DNA of 17,041 nucleotides from Pseudomonadota bacterium (GCA_023435825.1 JAEZMB010000164.1:1-17041); one strand, 5' to 3'. Counted from the first letter of the stretch, positions 1-7,691 are shown. Made by a program: numbers and translations. Notes: generated by a model not told the origin, from the sequence alone.

Positions 1-878
1 GCCCGCAGGGCCTCATCCACCGAGGCCGGCCGGCCGGCGGCCAGGGGCGCGCGGGGCCGGTCCTGGGCGGACTGGTAGCCAAAGCCGTAACGCCCCCGGT
101 CGCAGATAAACGCGCCGTTTATCGCGGCGTTGTCCCGGGCCTCGATACGGGCCACCCGGCGGTAGCGCGACAGCACCGTGACGTTGCAGCCAAGCGAACA
201 ATGCAGGCACACCGACGGGGCGCGCTGGCAGTCCCAACGCCGGGCCACGAACCGGCCGGGCTTGTCGGTGAGCGTGCCGGTGGGGCACAGGTCGGCCAGA
301 TTGCCGGCAAAGGGATTGTCCAGGGGGCCGTCCTCGAATCGGCCGAAATAGACGCGGTTGGCGTTTTGCATGGGGCCGAAATCGCGGTAGCCGCAATACT
401 CCTGGTAGAACCGGGCGCAGCGGTAGCAGTGGATGCAGCGGTTCATCTCGTGCTGGATAAACGGCCCCAGGTTCTGGTCCTGGTAGGTGCGCTTGCGGCC
501 CGGGAAGCGGCGCAGACTGTGGCCGCCGGAGATGGTCTCGTCCTGGAGCAGGCAGTGGCCGCCCTCGTCGCACACCGGGCAGTCGTGGGGGTGGTTGGCC
601 ATGAGCAGTTCGATGACCTGGCGGCGAAAGGCCACGGCCTTGGGGTGGCCGGTTTCCACCACCATGCCGTCGGCGGCCGGGGTCATGCAGCTCATCTCCA
701 GGCCCTTGACCGGCCCTTCGACGAACATCACGGCGCACATGCGGCAGGCTCCGGCCGCGCCCAGGGATTTGTGCCAGCAAAAGCGCGGGATCATGATGCC
801 CACCCGCTCGGCGGCCTCGATGACCGATACGCCCTTGTCCACGGTGACGGGGCGTCCGTCGATGATCAGATCGGGCAT
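1..878 (-). CDS. nuoG: NADH-quinone oxidoreductase subunit G (NuoG), N-terminal part, runs off the left edge
   Basis: The visible 292 residues are the iron-sulfur N-terminal section of NuoG, the subunit of the complex I peripheral arm that passes electrons from NuoF/NuoE toward NuoI and NuoB. In order: a ferredoxin-like [2Fe-2S] domain (N1b) with C34, C45, C48 and C64; the His/Cys set for N5 (H96, C100, C103, C109); the N4 set (C148, C151, C154, C198); and a Cx2Cx3C...C motif for the accessory cluster N7 (C224, C227, C231, C259). The molybdopterin-oxidoreductase-like C-terminal domain would lie past the edge. The ATG at 878 follows GGAGGA and overlaps the end of nuoF by 13 bp, so the two are translationally coupled. 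A catalytic formate dehydrogenase alpha subunit shares this N-terminus, but the gene order and the N7 motif favour NuoG. Confidence 0.93.
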   Translation of the reverse strand, partial: MPDLIIDGRPVTVDKGVSVIEAAERVGIMIPRFCWHKSLGAAGACRMCAVMFVEGPVKGLEMSCMTPAADGMVVETGHPKAVAFRRQVIELLMANHPHDCPVCDEGGHCLLQDETISGGHSLRRFPGRKRTYQDQNLGPFIQHEMNRCIHCYRCARFYQEYCGYRDFGPMQNANRVYFGRFEDGPLDNPFAGNLADLCPTGTLTDKPGRFVARRWDCQRAPSVCLHCSLGCNVTVLSRYRRVARIEARDNAAINGAFICDRGRYGFGYQSAQDRPRAPLAAGRPASVDEALR

Positions 879-2230
879 TGGTCCTCCGGGCAGGGGGTGG
901 GGCCGAACTGGGGCGGCCGGGTGCCGCAGGCCTTGCCGCGCACGTGCGGCGGCGGGTTGCCGAAGGGGCAGCGCTTTTCGGTAATATGCGCCTGGACCTC
1001 GTCCATGAAATGGGTGAGCAGGCCGCGCAGCGGCTCGGCCGCGCCCGGGGCGAAGGCGCAGTAGGCGAGGTCGAGCACCGGCAGCATCTCCTGCAGCATC
1101 CCGACGTGTTCCTCGGTCCCCTCGCCGCCTTCGATGCGGCGCAGCAGTTCGCGCACGTAGGGGATGCCCTCGCGGCAGGGCGTACACCAGCCGCAGGATT
1201 CCCGGGCGAAAAATTCCATGAGCGACAAGGTGGCCCCGACCAGGCAGGTGCCCTGGTCAAAGACCATGAGCGAGGCGGTGCCGAAGCGCTGGCCGGCCTT
1301 GCGCATGGGGTCGAAGTCCATTTCCAGGTCGAGCAGGGCCTCGGGCAGATAGGGCGTGGACGCGCCGCCGGGGATGACGGTTTTAAACGTCTTGCCCGGA
1401 GCCATGCCGCCGGCGTGGGTGAAGATGATGTCGCGGATGGTGACGCCGATGGGCAGCTCGTAACAGCCGGGCCGGGCGACCTGGCCCGAGACGCTGTAGA
1501 GCTTGGTGCCCGAGCCGGTTTCCGAGCGGGCCAGGGACTTGAACCAGGCCGGGCCGTTGCGCACGATGCCGGGCAGGTTGGCGAGCGTTTCCAGGTTGTT
1601 GACGATGGTCGGGCAGTCCCACAGGCCCTTCACGCTGGTGCGCGGCCCGCCCTTGCGGGGATTGGGGCGCAGTCCCGAGATAGCCTTGATCTGGGCCGAG
1701 GCCTCGCCGCAGATGTAGCGGCCGGCACTGCGGTGGACGTGGACATCGAAGCAGAACTCCGTGCCCAGGATGTTCTTGCCGAGATAGCCGCGCTCCCGGG
1801 CGACTTGGGTTTCCTGCTCGATGAGCTTGGCGTCGCCTTCGTAGGAGGGGCGGATGAAAAAGACGCCTTCGCAGGCCCCCACGGCGTAGGCGCACAGAAT
1901 GATGCCCTCGATGACGAGGTGGGGATCGACGTTGACGAGCACGCGGTCCTTGAAGGTGCCGGGTTCCATTTCGTCGGTGTTGATGACGACGTAGCGGGTG
2001 CCCACGTGGTCGGCCGGGATGCCCTGCCATTTGCGGCCGGCCGGGAATCCGGCTCCGCCCCGGCCGCGCAGGTCGGCGTCCAGCACGAGCTGGAGCACTT
2101 CGGCCGGGGTGCGTTGGCCGATGGTGGCGCGAAGGGCCTCGTAGCCGCCGCCGGCCATGTATTCGTCGATGGTGGCCGGCCGGCCCAGGTGGCGGTTTTT
2201 GAAAAGCACTTGCGGGATGTCTACTTGCAT
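866..2230 (-). CDS. nuoF: NADH-quinone oxidoreductase subunit F (NuoF), FMN and [4Fe-4S] N3 subunit with an altered NADH pocket
   Basis: This 454-residue protein is the FMN subunit of complex I, normally the site of NADH oxidation. Seen: the Gly-rich loop GRGGAGFPAGRKW (56-68), the NTDEMEPG loop (84-91) and NN at 211-212, which together build the FMN site, and N3 ligands C346, C349, C352 and C391. Unusual: the near-invariant GEET motif reads GEAS (175-178), and the usual K-P-P-F stretch reads G-G-P-R (194-197). By ungapped alignment with my memory of Thermus Nqo1, residues equivalent to F78, E185, K202 and F205 are G70, A177, G194 and R197, while F70, E97 and E184 are kept. The C-terminus is extended and carries four more cysteines (421, 435, 447, 452). 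The ATG has GAGGAG upstream and overlaps nuoE by 10 bp. Family certain; NADH as substrate uncertain. Confidence 0.93.
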   Translation of the reverse strand: MQVDIPQVLFKNRHLGRPATIDEYMAGGGYEALRATIGQRTPAEVLQLVLDADLRGRGGAGFPAGRKWQGIPADHVGTRYVVINTDEMEPGTFKDRVLVNVDPHLVIEGIILCAYAVGACEGVFFIRPSYEGDAKLIEQETQVARERGYLGKNILGTEFCFDVHVHRSAGRYICGEASAQIKAISGLRPNPRKGGPRTSVKGLWDCPTIVNNLETLANLPGIVRNGPAWFKSLARSETGSGTKLYSVSGQVARPGCYELPIGVTIRDIIFTHAGGMAPGKTFKTVIPGGASTPYLPEALLDLEMDFDPMRKAGQRFGTASLMVFDQGTCLVGATLSLMEFFARESCGWCTPCREGIPYVRELLRRIEGGEGTEEHVGMLQEMLPVLDLAYCAFAPGAAEPLRGLLTHFMDEVQAHITEKRCPFGNPPPHVRGKACGTRPPQFGPTPCPEDQCPI

Positions 2231-2721
2231 CGCACCGGCTCCTCGGTTCCTGCCCGCAGTTCGGCGATGACGGCGTCCACGGCCTCGGGGGTGAGGCGGT
2301 CGTAGAAGCGGCCGTTGATGAGCATGGTCGGGGCGTTATGGCAGTTGCCGACGCAGGCCGCCGGCAGCACGGTGAATAGGCCGTCCTCGGTGGTGCCGCC
2401 GGGCGGCACGCCCAGGGTGCGGCAGAGATAGTCGAAGATGGAATCCTGGTGGAACATCCAGCAGACCACCGAGTCGCAGACGTGGATGACGTAGCGCCCC
2501 ACGGGCCGGCGGTAGAGGTAGTCGTAGAAGGTGGCCAGGGATTCGAGTTCCAGGGTGGTCATGCCGAGGACCACGGCGGCCCGGTGCATGGCTTCGTCGC
2601 ACAGATAGCCGTAGTGGTGCTGCAGGGCGTACATGACGTCCACGGCGGCCTCGCGGGGATTGTCCACGGTGGTCACCAGGCGGCGCAGTTCGGCGCTCAG
2701 TTCGGGCGGCAGGGGCGACAT
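2221..2721 (-). CDS. nuoE: NADH-quinone oxidoreductase subunit E (NuoE), thioredoxin-fold [2Fe-2S] protein
   Basis: This 166-residue protein is the 24-kDa-type subunit of complex I. It sits beside NuoF and carries the off-path cluster N1a. The N-terminal helical part (about 1-70) includes the family stretch ATFYDYLY (63-70), and the thioredoxin-like part follows. All four ligands of the [2Fe-2S] cluster are present: C82 and C87 (Cx4C) and C123 and C127 (ACVGNC), with the usual NAP after the last one. Length is normal for the family. The ATG at 2721 has GGAGG about 11 nt upstream, a rather long spacing. The stop codon lies inside the start region of nuoF, so the pair is coupled. Homologous subunits also occur in bifurcating hydrogenases and NAD-linked formate dehydrogenases, but the surrounding nuo genes settle the assignment. 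Confidence 0.94.
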   Translation of the reverse strand: MSPLPPELSAELRRLVTTVDNPREAAVDVMYALQHHYGYLCDEAMHRAAVVLGMTTLELESLATFYDYLYRRPVGRYVIHVCDSVVCWMFHQDSIFDYLCRTLGVPPGGTTEDGLFTVLPAACVGNCHNAPTMLINGRFYDRLTPEAVDAVIAELRAGTEEPVRCK

Positions 2722-2804
2722 GGGGCGTCAGGCCTCCGGGCGTTGCCGCGACGCGACGGGCGCGCGGCGGTTATGGCGTGGCTGGGCGGGCGTCGTCATG
2801 GCGG
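2722..2804 (-). other. nuoBCD-nuoE intercistronic spacer
   Basis: This 83-bp spacer is the only real gap inside the visible nuo operon, where the other junctions overlap. It holds the GGAGG ribosome site of nuoE. I see no T-tract terminator and no convincing promoter, so it is most likely transcribed leader within one operon. Confidence 0.5.
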
Positions 2805-5186
2805 TTACCGGTCGATGTCCGGCAGAATGTAGTCGTAGGAGGCCAGCACGGCCACGCAGTCGGCGATGGAAAGCCCTTCGATGATGTGGGGCAGGGCCTG
2901 GACGTTGGCGAAGCCCGGGGTGCGGATGCGCATCCGGTAGGCATGGCAGCCGCCGTCGGAGACCACGAAATAGCCCTGCTCGCCGCGCGGCGCTTCGGTG
3001 GCGGCGTAGGCCATGCCGCTGGGTAGGCGCGGGCCGCGCGTCACATTGACGAAATGGTGGATGAGGCTCTCGATGTCTTTGAGCGCCGCTTCCTTCTGGG
3101 GCAGGCAGTAGCGGGAATCGGCCGAGAGATAGCGTCCGCCAGGCATTTTGGCTGCCGCCTGCTCGATGATGCGCAGGCTCTCGCGCATCTCGTCCATGCG
3201 CACGAGGTAGCGGTCGTAGCAGTCGCCGTTTTGGCGGGTGGGCACGTCGAAGTCGAAGTCGGCGTAGGCCCCATAGGGCATGGCCTTGCGCCGGTCCCAG
3301 TTGACGCCCGCGGCGCGCAGGTTGGGGCCGGTCACGCCCCGGTCCGTGGCCTCGGCCGCCGTGATGCCGCCAACGCCCTTGGTCCGGGCCTTGACGATGG
3401 GATTTTTGGTCACCCCGGCGTGGTATTCCTTGAGCCGGCCCGGGAAGATTTTAATGAACGCCTCGACCTGCTCCTTCCAGCCCTCGGGCAGATCGGCGGC
3501 CAGGCCGCCCAGGCGCAGCCAGGAAGGATGCAGCCGGCCGCCCGTTATGGTCTCGATGATGTCGAGCACCATCTCGCGCTCCCTAAGGGCGTAGAAGATG
3601 GGGCTCATCATGCCGAGGTCCTGCAGGAAGGTGCCGAAATACATGAGGTGGTTGGACAGCCGGAACAACTCCGAGAGCATGACCCGGGCATAGGCCGCCC
3701 GGGGCGGGACCTCGATGCCGGCCAGCTTCTCCACGGCCGTTACATAGGACAGGTTGTTGGCGATGCCGGACAGGTAGTCCACCCGGTCGGTGTAGGGGAT
3801 GAACTGGTGCCAGGTCTGGCGCTCGCCGATTTTTTCCACGCCCCGGTGGTGGTAGCCGATGTCGATGCCCATGGCTTTGATGCGCTCGCCGCGAAGGGCC
3901 ATGACGAAGCGGATGATGCCGTGGGTGGCGTAGTGGTGGGGGCCGAAATTGAGGAGATAATCGCCGTCCTTGACCCGCTCCCCAAGGATCTCGGTGGCGT
4001 CCACCGGGGCCAGGCGCGCGCAGTCCTCGCGGGTGAAGGCCGGCATGTTGGTGGAGCGTCCCTCGTAATCCTTGCGCAGGGGATGGCCGACCCAGTCGCG
4101 GTGGGTTAAAAGTCGCCGGGGATCGGGGTGGCCGTCAAAGCGCAGGCCGAACATCTCGGCCGCCTCGCGCTCGTACCAGTTGGCCGCGCTCCAAACCCCC
4201 GTGGCCGTGGGCAGCGTGGCGTCGCGGCTTTGCAGCGGACAGAGGAGCCGGACCATGGTCGCCCGGGACAGCGAGGTCAGGGTGTACACGGCCGTGGCTT
4301 CGTGGCCGACCGGGGTCTTGCGGGCGGTCTCGTCGATGGCGGTCAGGTCTTCCAGCCGCTCGAAGCGGGTGGGGGCCTTGCGCTTGAGGTGGTCGAGCAC
4401 TTCCGGGATGCGGGCCGGGGGAACCTCGAAGGTCGGCATGTCGCCGGGCGCGTCCTGGCCGGCCACGAGCCGGGCCTCGCCGCCGAAGACGGCGGCCAGA
4501 TCGGCGGCCAGCACTTCTTGCTCACGGGAAAGCGTCAGCCCCGGAGCCGGCGGGGTCCACAGGACTTCGGCCCGGGAGCCGGCAAAGCGCGGTTCGGTGG
4601 CGGCCGTGCCCCGGATGGGGATGCCGGCGTAGCCCGGACCGCGCGTGTCGCGGGCCTTGGTTTGGCCGTCGACGAGAAAATCCTCGCGCCCGCCCTGGGC
4701 GCCGCCGGGCAGGTGCAAGACCGGCCGGGTGGGGCGTTCGCCGGCGTCGATCTTTTTTTGCAGGAGCATGAGCCCCTCGAAAACCGCCTCGGGCCGGGGC
4801 GGGCAGCCCGGGATGTAGACGTCGACGGGCAAAATCTGGTCCGAGCCCTGAACGACGGAATAGACGTCGTACATGCCGCCGGAATTGCTGCACGAACCCA
4901 TGGAAATGACCCACTTGGGGTCGCTCATCTGCTCGTAGAGCTGCAGGGCCACCGGGGCGATCTTTTTAAACATCGTGCCCGAGACGATGAGCACGTCGGC
5001 CTGCCGGGGCGAGCCCCGAAAGACCTCCGAACCGAAGCGGGCGATGTCGTAGCGCGGTCCCCAGGCCGTGGCTTCCTCGACGAAGCAGCAGGAAAGCCCA
5101 AAGAAAAAGGGCCAGAGGCTGTTTTTGCGGGCCCAGTTGATGACGGCGTCGGCCGGGCGGAAGAGCTGGTCGGCGGTCGAGGTCAC
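2805..5186 (-). CDS. nuoBCD: Fused NADH-quinone oxidoreductase subunits B, C and D (NuoBCD)
   Basis: This single 793-residue chain joins three complex I subunits of the connecting module. NuoB (about 1-160) carries the N2 cluster ligands C33, C34, C99 and C128, with the same spacing as E. coli NuoB. A linker of about 55 residues follows. NuoC (about 217-375) ends in the signature WYEREAAEMFG (337-347) and GHPLRKDY (367-374). NuoD (about 395-793) begins with GPHHYATHG, contains the YHHRGVEK and DRVDYLSG stretches, and ends in DIDR. NuoB and NuoD form the quinone cavity where N2 reduces (mena)quinone. The start codon is GTG at 5186, overlapping the nuoA stop as GTGA, with a strong GGAGGA upstream. 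NuoCD fusions are common; BCD fusions are known in other deltaproteobacteria (from memory). NuoD deviates from consensus in the first motif (HP becomes HY) and in the C-terminal tail. Confidence 0.95.
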   Translation of the reverse strand: MTSTADQLFRPADAVINWARKNSLWPFFFGLSCCFVEEATAWGPRYDIARFGSEVFRGSPRQADVLIVSGTMFKKIAPVALQLYEQMSDPKWVISMGSCSNSGGMYDVYSVVQGSDQILPVDVYIPGCPPRPEAVFEGLMLLQKKIDAGERPTRPVLHLPGGAQGGREDFLVDGQTKARDTRGPGYAGIPIRGTAATEPRFAGSRAEVLWTPPAPGLTLSREQEVLAADLAAVFGGEARLVAGQDAPGDMPTFEVPPARIPEVLDHLKRKAPTRFERLEDLTAIDETARKTPVGHEATAVYTLTSLSRATMVRLLCPLQSRDATLPTATGVWSAANWYEREAAEMFGLRFDGHPDPRRLLTHRDWVGHPLRKDYEGRSTNMPAFTREDCARLAPVDATEILGERVKDGDYLLNFGPHHYATHGIIRFVMALRGERIKAMGIDIGYHHRGVEKIGERQTWHQFIPYTDRVDYLSGIANNLSYVTAVEKLAGIEVPPRAAYARVMLSELFRLSNHLMYFGTFLQDLGMMSPIFYALREREMVLDIIETITGGRLHPSWLRLGGLAADLPEGWKEQVEAFIKIFPGRLKEYHAGVTKNPIVKARTKGVGGITAAEATDRGVTGPNLRAAGVNWDRRKAMPYGAYADFDFDVPTRQNGDCYDRYLVRMDEMRESLRIIEQAAAKMPGGRYLSADSRYCLPQKEAALKDIESLIHHFVNVTRGPRLPSGMAYAATEAPRGEQGYFVVSDGGCHAYRMRIRTPGFANVQALPHIIEGLSIADCVAVLASYDYILPDIDR

Positions 5187-5602
5187 AGGCCTTCCTCCTC
5201 GTCCCAGTCAAGGGCTCCCTTGGACCAGGCGTAGGCCAGCCCGATGCCCAGGATGACGATGAAGACGGCCATGCGCAGATAGCCGGAAAGCCCGAGCTCC
5301 GGCCAGGCGGCGGCGTAGGCGATGATGTAGGCGGTTTCGACGTCAAACAGGAGAAACAGCACGGCCACGAGGAAAAAGGGCACGGGATAGCGGAACCGGC
5401 CCGGCCCGGTGGGGACGATGCCGCACTCGTAGGGCTGTTGTTTGGCGGGGTTCGGCCGGCGGCGGGTCAAAAAGCCGGAGAGGAACAGGATGACGGCCAT
5501 GACGCCGCAGACGATGCCGACATAGACGACAAGGGGCAGCGCCCCGGGGTTCCAGGGGGAAAAGGGCGCATCCAGGGGGACGTAGGCAAGGGGCTGGGGC
5601 AT
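5183..5602 (-). CDS. nuoA: NADH-quinone oxidoreductase subunit A (NuoA)
   Basis: This 139-residue membrane subunit of complex I lies next to NuoH and the quinone channel and takes part in coupling. Three hydrophobic segments are visible, at about 22-44, 74-95 and 105-124. The family signatures are present: YECG (58-61), GPxRFRYPV (67-74) followed by FFLVAVLFLLFDVE, with the acidic pair D87 and E89. I chose the ATG at 5602 because the family begins just before the first membrane helix and an AAGCGAGG-like ribosome site sits upstream. The open frame continues to 5713, but that extension has no family similarity and crosses the likely promoter. The stop overlaps the GTG of nuoBCD by 4 bp. It is the first gene of the nuo operon. 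Confidence 0.94.
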   Translation of the reverse strand: MPQPLAYVPLDAPFSPWNPGALPLVVYVGIVCGVMAVILFLSGFLTRRRPNPAKQQPYECGIVPTGPGRFRYPVPFFLVAVLFLLFDVETAYIIAYAAAWPELGLSGYLRMAVFIVILGIGLAYAWSKGALDWDEEEGL

Positions 5603-5632
5603 GGGGCCTCGCTTGTCGGCGTTGGCGTCGCC

Positions 5633-5648
5633 CGGACCGGAGGGTCCG
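5633..5648 (-). other. Perfect 6-bp hairpin in the nuo leader
   Basis: CGGACC and GGTCCG form a perfect 6-bp inverted repeat with a 4-nt loop. It lies between the candidate promoter and the nuoA start, so it would fold in the 5' leader. No T-run follows, so it is not a classical terminator. It could affect RNA stability or bind a regulator. Confidence 0.35.
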
Positions 5649-5658
5649 ATTGCCTCCC

Positions 5659-5686
5659 ACCATACCCGCAACCGGATGAATTGCAA
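5659..5686 (-). promoter_or_regulatory. Candidate sigma70-type promoter of the nuo operon
   Basis: Read on the minus strand, TTGCAA (5681-5686) and TATGGT (5659-5664) are separated by 16 bp. That is 4 of 6 matches to each consensus hexamer. The predicted start near 5652 would leave a leader of about 50 nt before the nuoA ATG. The region lies between two genes of unrelated function, where a new promoter is expected. No experimental support; other sigma factors are possible. Confidence 0.4.
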
Positions 5687-5729
5687 CCGATTCGCGCGGC
5701 CAAGGCGCGTCAATACGTCTGCAAAAGGC

Positions 5730-7691
5730 CTATGCCAGTCCCCCCGGAGACGGCGGCCGGGCGAAGAGCGCCAGGAGCCGGTCGTTGACCTCCCGGCCGG
5801 ACAGCGTCAGTGGCAGCCGCCAGCCCCATCCCGTCTGGGCGATGCGCTCGCCCACGGCGCCGATGTCGAAGCCCACGGTCCACAGGCCGGCCCGCCAGGC
5901 TTCGGTCAGGGCGTAGCACCAGGTTTCCGGCCACACCGACAGGCACAGCGCCGCCTGGCAACCCAGTTCCCGCACCACGGCCTCGGCCTCGCCCTCGGCG
6001 TAGCGGCCGGTGACGAACACCCGGCCCGTGCCGAAAAGCGCGAAATCGTCCTTGGTGAAGCCGGCCACGGCAAAGGACAGCGGCAGTTCGCGCCGGGCCG
6101 CGTCCCGGGCCATGGCCAGGATCACCTCGTAGCCCTTGTGGGAGCCGATGGCCCCGATAAGCGCCAGCCGTAGCGGCGTGCGGCCGTCCCAGGGGAGAAA
6201 GGCCGGGGGCGGCGGCGGGGCAAAGGTCGGCTCGGGATGGGGCGCGACCACAAGGGGCGCGTCCGGGAAATGGCGGGCCAGGCGCGCGGCCGCGTCCCGG
6301 GAGGGGGCCAGCACCCGGCCGGCCCCGGCCAGCAGCCGGGCCGAGCGGGCCACGAGCTGTGGCGCGGGCGGCAGATCGTTTTCCAGGGGCACGCCTGCGG
6401 CCACGCAGCGCTGGCAGGCCTCGGGTTCGGGCTCGTCGCAGGGCAGGCCGGTGTCGTCAAGAAGCGTGATGCGCGGGCAAAACCAGGCGTAATCGTGGAC
6501 GCGGGCCTCGTAAGACACGCCCAGGGCCTCGGGCAGGGACAGGACGGCTTCCGGTAGATCCAGGAAATGGTGGAGGATGATGCCGGCCGTGCCCAGGGCG
6601 CGCAGGTCGGCCAGGAGTGCTGTCCAGTCGCCCGGCAGGGCGTAGACGAGGTTTGGCGTATCCGGCGCGCCGGTCAGGGTCAGGCGCACCCGGTCGTCCG
6701 GCTCGGCCGGCTCAGGCGACGCGCCGTGGCCGGCCGGGACAAGCAGGCCGGCGTCGTAGCCGAGCTCCGCCAGTTCGGCCGCTTCCTCGGCCAGCCGCCG
6801 GGCCGTGCCGCCGTCCAGGCCGTGGCACAGCCGCAGGATCAGCGGCGCGCGGGCGGTGCGGGTCAGGCGGGCCATGTCCGCCGCCCGGCGCAGGGGCAGG
6901 GCCGGATCGCACCGGGTGAAATCGGCTATGATGCCCAGATAGTCGAGATGGCGCGCGGCCAGGACGGCCAGATTGCGGGCCAGGGCGGCGTCTTTCGTCG
7001 CGCCGAAGGAGGCCCCGCCGGCGTGGACGACGTAGGTGTCGGCGCAAAGGACATTGCGCCAGCCCAAGGTGGCGGCGCGGCGGCAAAAATCGTTTTCCTC
7101 GCCGTAGCCCCGGCCAAAGGCGGCGACGTCGAAATCGCCCACGGCGGCCAGGGCGTCGCGGCGGATGTACAGGCAAAACCCGACGCCGGTGGGGATGTCG
7201 CAGGTCCGGCCGGCGTTTATCCGGGCCAACAGCGCGTCCAGGGCGGCCGGGGCGATGTCGCCGGGCAGGGGGTTGTCGGCGTTGAACGCCGGGTACGAGC
7301 AGATGGTGGCGTTGTTGGAAAAGGGCGTGGCCGTGGCGATGTCCGGGGCGCTGCAAGCGGCGGCGGCCAGACGGTCGAGCCAGCCGTCAAAGACCAGGGC
7401 GTCGCTGTTGAGCAGCACCACGTCGTGGGTCGGGCCGTAGGCCATGCCCCGGTTGGCCGAGGCCGGGAAACCGAGGTTGGCCGGGTTTTCGAGCAGGACA
7501 ACGCGGCCGGCTTCGGCCAGTTGGCGCAGCCATTCGGCGAGCCGGGGATCGGGGGAGGCGTCGTTGACCACGATGAGCCGGGGCCGCACTTGCCCGGCGG
7601 CGGCCAGGACCGATTGCAGGCAGGCCCGGGTTTCGGCCAGGCCCTTGTAGACCGGGACCACCACATCGATGACGGCGGGCGGATTACACAT
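5730..7691 (-). CDS. Two-domain glycosyltransferase (GT2-like N-terminus, GT4-like C-terminus)
   Basis: This 653-residue protein probably adds two sugars in building a surface glycan. The N-terminal half (about 7-260) is a GT-A family 2 domain: it opens with VVVPVYKG, then VNDASPD (42-48), NPANLGFPASANRG (69-82), the metal-site region LLNSDA (D97) and GYGEENDFCRRA. The C-terminal half (about 300-650) looks like a GT-B family 4 enzyme: a Cys-containing HDYAWFCPR segment followed by more cysteines (ACQRC), then GAIGSHKGYE and a late SVWPETWCYALTEAW that matches the donor-binding region. The ATG at 7691 overlaps the upstream gene by 8 bp, with GAGG upstream. The open frame continues beyond the start only as a shadow of the neighbour. 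No membrane helix or signal peptide is seen, so it is cytoplasmic. The sugars are unknown. Confidence 0.85.
   Translation of the reverse strand: MCNPPAVIDVVVPVYKGLAETRACLQSVLAAAGQVRPRLIVVNDASPDPRLAEWLRQLAEAGRVVLLENPANLGFPASANRGMAYGPTHDVVLLNSDALVFDGWLDRLAAAACSAPDIATATPFSNNATICSYPAFNADNPLPGDIAPAALDALLARINAGRTCDIPTGVGFCLYIRRDALAAVGDFDVAAFGRGYGEENDFCRRAATLGWRNVLCADTYVVHAGGASFGATKDAALARNLAVLAARHLDYLGIIADFTRCDPALPLRRAADMARLTRTARAPLILRLCHGLDGGTARRLAEEAAELAELGYDAGLLVPAGHGASPEPAEPDDRVRLTLTGAPDTPNLVYALPGDWTALLADLRALGTAGIILHHFLDLPEAVLSLPEALGVSYEARVHDYAWFCPRITLLDDTGLPCDEPEPEACQRCVAAGVPLENDLPPAPQLVARSARLLAGAGRVLAPSRDAAARLARHFPDAPLVVAPHPEPTFAPPPPPAFLPWDGRTPLRLALIGAIGSHKGYEVILAMARDAARRELPLSFAVAGFTKDDFALFGTGRVFVTGRYAEGEAEAVVRELGCQAALCLSVWPETWCYALTEAWRAGLWTVGFDIGAVGERIAQTGWGWRLPLTLSGREVNDRLLALFARPPSPGGLA

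Noticed and set aside
878..2305. 475-residue plus-strand open frame opposite nuoF, and similar frames at 201-1064, 3054-4109 and 4128-5234
   Set aside because: All are antisense shadows of nuo genes with typical Gly/Ala/His-rich composition and no recognisable domain.
866..2721. Reading nuoE/nuoF as part of a bifurcating hydrogenase or NAD-linked formate dehydrogenase
   Set aside because: nuoA and nuoBCD lie in the same operon, and the NuoG start carries the N7 motif. No hydrogenase H-cluster motif is in the window.
5603..5713. Longer NuoA start at 5713
   Set aside because: The added 37 residues are not NuoA-like, and they cover the best promoter candidate.
5687..5729. Terminator between the glycosyltransferase operon and nuoA
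   Set aside because: A CGCG...CGCG stem can be drawn, but no T-run follows. Termination here may be Rho-dependent or absent.
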